This document shows, piece after piece, positions 38,396-39,797 of a stretch of DNA of 39,797 bases. Numbering within the stretch: the first letter of the stretch is position 1; each line of letters opens with the position of its first letter. Source of the DNA: Candidatus Fredericiella danica (lineage in GTDB: Bacteria > Chloroflexota > Anaerolineae > Caldilineales > Caldilineaceae). The stretch spans positions 1-39,797 of the forward strand of contig JADJPH010000107.1 in assembly GCA_016713335.1 (NCBI GenBank), given 5' to 3'. The position numbers and the translations under genes were made by a program. The notes beneath the pieces were generated by a model. That model was not told the DNA's origin, ran no database searches, and saw only the letters and a program-made list of their open reading frames with translations.

Positions 38396-38940
38396 ATGAC
38401 ATCCACTTCCCACGGCGATCTGCCGCCCACCCTTCATTACAAACCCTGGCCCTGGCAACGCGCCTTGCATGCCCTCCCTGCCTCCACCCTGGGTTCGCGA
38501 TTCTTTTCAAAGTGGGTGCATCAGCTCGACCGCACCACGCTGCAACTGAGCGGTGGCCGGCTGACCTTCCCCGGTCTGGTGACAGGCCTGCCCATCATCA
38601 CGCTCCCGTCGATTGGTGCGAAAAGTGGCCAAACCCGCACCACCCCCGTCGTGGGTGTTGCCGGATACAAGAACGTCATCCTGATCGCGCGTCAAACTGG
38701 GGACGGCCCAAAACCCGGCATGGGCGCCAATCTACGGGCGAACCCACGTGTAACGCTGACATTCCAGAACTACTCCGGGCCGTACGATGCCTGCGAAGTC
38801 ACCGATGCGCACGAATACGCCGTTTGTTGGAACAAAGCGGTCGACACCTATGCCGGCTACGCCAGCTATCGCAAGCGCGCCGGCGACCGTGCGATCCCAA
38901 GTATATGTTAATACCGCCCAGGGACGCAGAGACCCTATGA
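38396..38940 (+). CDS. Deazaflavin (F420)-dependent oxidoreductase, Ddn/nitroreductase family
   Basis: F420-binding split-barrel protein of about 180 residues. ATG 38396. Family segments are FFSKWVHQLDRTTLQLSGGR, TGLPIITLPSIGAKSGQTRT (typical of the Ddn family), TPVVGVAGYKNVILIARQTG, GANLRANPRVTLTF and the C-terminal WNKAVDTYAGYASYRKRAGD. In the first frame it stops at 38911, but a one-base shift near 38898 gives PKYMLIPPRDAETL and a TGA at 38938-38940 that overlaps the next gene's ATG (ATGA). That overlap supports the longer end. Presence implies the cell makes F420 or a related cofactor. Confidence 0.85.
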
Positions 38941-39175
38941 CGCTAAAATCTCATTGCCCATCCAAGATCGGGCTGGGCTTTACAACCGCCGGACTGCTCC
39001 TCACCGTCATCGGCATTGTCCGGTGGCCCGGGTGCCTGCTCAGCCGCTTAACATCCTCGTGGCGCTGCTGATCGGCTTCGGCGCGTGGTTCGTCGTCGCC
39101 TGGGCCGTCGCCACCGCGGCGGTCGACGTCCGAAAAGACGTCTCCAATATTGATCGCAATGAGACGGTGTGCTAG
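38937..39175 (+). CDS. Small two-helix membrane protein (frameshifted)
   Basis: About 80 residues, ATG 38937, overlapping the previous stop as ATGA, so translationally coupled to the deazaflavin oxidoreductase. The first helix is IGLGFTTAGLLLTVIGIV. After a shift near 39025 the second is LNILVALLIGFGAWFVVAWAVATAAV, followed by a charged tail DVRKDVSNIDRNETVC. No family recognised. Confidence 0.6.
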
Positions 39176-39314
39176 GCGATTCCAGAGAAAAATAGTTGGC
39201 CGATGCCAACACTTCACATCTCACGGACAGCAGGCGCCGTGCTTGCCGAAACCGATGCCTGACGCCCCCGTAACAAGTGACTATTGGCAATTGACCTTGG
39301 ACTGTTTCTACTCG

Positions 39315-39797
39315 CTACCGAAAGACCGTCTGGCTCTGCTCGTGCATGTACAACGGCAGCGTATACAACCCGCCGACGCCCTTGCCGCTCATGCCGCTCC
39401 CCTTCCAACCGCCAAAGGCCTGGATTCCCGGCCATGCACCGGTCGTGGCGCCTGACGCACGATTCGCATAGATCGTCCCAGCCTGAATCGAATCCAGGAA
39501 GTACTTGATCTCCGCGTCGTCCTCACTGAAGAAGCCGGCAGTCAGACCGTAGGTCGTGTCGTTCGCCTTCCGCATCCCTTCCTGGACATCATAACCTTGC
39601 CAACTTAGAGAATCGGCGGGAAGGTTCGTTTTCTTCACCAGCGGGTGATTATCCGGCAGGTCTGTGATGATCGCCGGCTACATAATACCACCCGCAAAAT
39701 CGCCATTTGTGATCCACATCCCACCGTAAAGCACCCGCCCCATCCCGGCGCGTCGGCGACGAACTTCTAGTAATCCTCGTAAGCGCCCTTGTCGATC
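39315..39797 (-). CDS. pruA: 1-pyrroline-5-carboxylate dehydrogenase, C-terminal part (frameshifted, partial)
   Basis: Aldehyde dehydrogenase superfamily enzyme oxidising glutamate semialdehyde to glutamate in proline breakdown. The 5' part is outside the window. From the edge inward: DKGAYEDY, KFVADA, RVLYGGMWITNGDFAGG, then PAIITDLPDNHPLVKK, ANDTTYGLTAGFFSEDDAEIKYFL, IQAGTIYANRASGATTGAWPG, AFGGWKGSGMSGKGVGG and the C-terminus MHEQSQTVFR. The TNRASGATTGA segment is typical of this subfamily (often RKTTGA). At least three shifts occur (near 39765, 39675 and 39600). The region before KANDTTYG, normally LFLPILCVKGYD, is altered. Confidence 0.82.

Overview
The window is GC-rich bacterial DNA (roughly 60% G+C by eye). 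Gene content suggests a Chloroflexota bacterium, probably Anaerolineae- or Caldilineae-like: a CUAEP-tail radical SAM selenoprotein, E1-type 2-oxoacid dehydrogenase genes beside rluB and cmk, a bacterial A-type RNase P RNA, and an intergenic octad-repeat family. The taxonomic call is inference. About 30 clear indels interrupt otherwise canonical genes, including essential ones (secD, secF, cmk). I read these as draft-assembly errors and stitched the genes across them.

Layout. 1-9208 is a minus-strand run: secD, secF, a terminator, a zinc alcohol dehydrogenase, rluB, cmk, pdhA, pdhB (E1 alpha and beta), a pRiA4b ORF-3-like protein, and the radical SAM gene, which leaves the window at its selenocysteine tail. 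9443-14367 is on the plus strand: glutamate dehydrogenase, a lysylphosphatidylglycerol synthase/flippase-like membrane protein, a SnoaL-like protein and an aldehyde dehydrogenase, with three clear intrinsic terminators. 14457-15182 (minus) is a four-helix membrane protein with a kinase-like tail but no ATPase. 15421-20214 (plus) holds malic enzyme, an FAD oxidoreductase and a calcium/cation exchanger. 20211-21869 (minus) is a lectin-like protein and a methyltransferase, separated by two octad arrays flanking a large inverted repeat. 22274-28718 (plus) encodes a secreted subtilase, an aldo/keto reductase and the magnesium transporter MgtE.

28728-30159 is RNA-rich. A promoter drives a roughly 215-nt structured transcript carrying a six-codon ORF with a perfect 9-nt Shine-Dalgarno and ending in a strong terminator. 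Facing it on the minus strand are rnpB and a six-tRNA operon (Leu-Ala-Gly-Phe-Gln-His). 30349-34383 (plus) is marR-MFS, a double GNAT protein and a YpdA-like flavoprotein. 34384-35110 is a ~123-bp tandem repeat with six cores. 35103-38184 (minus) holds a HEAT-like protein, a DUF4832-type secreted protein and an RlmI-like methyltransferase. The end holds a deazaflavin-dependent oxidoreductase, a small membrane protein and the 3' part of a P5C dehydrogenase gene (minus).

The most notable observations are the in-frame UGA read as selenocysteine at 18-20, the unassigned small RNA with its tiny ORF at 28728-28976, and octad repeats that supply the ribosome-binding region of two genes.
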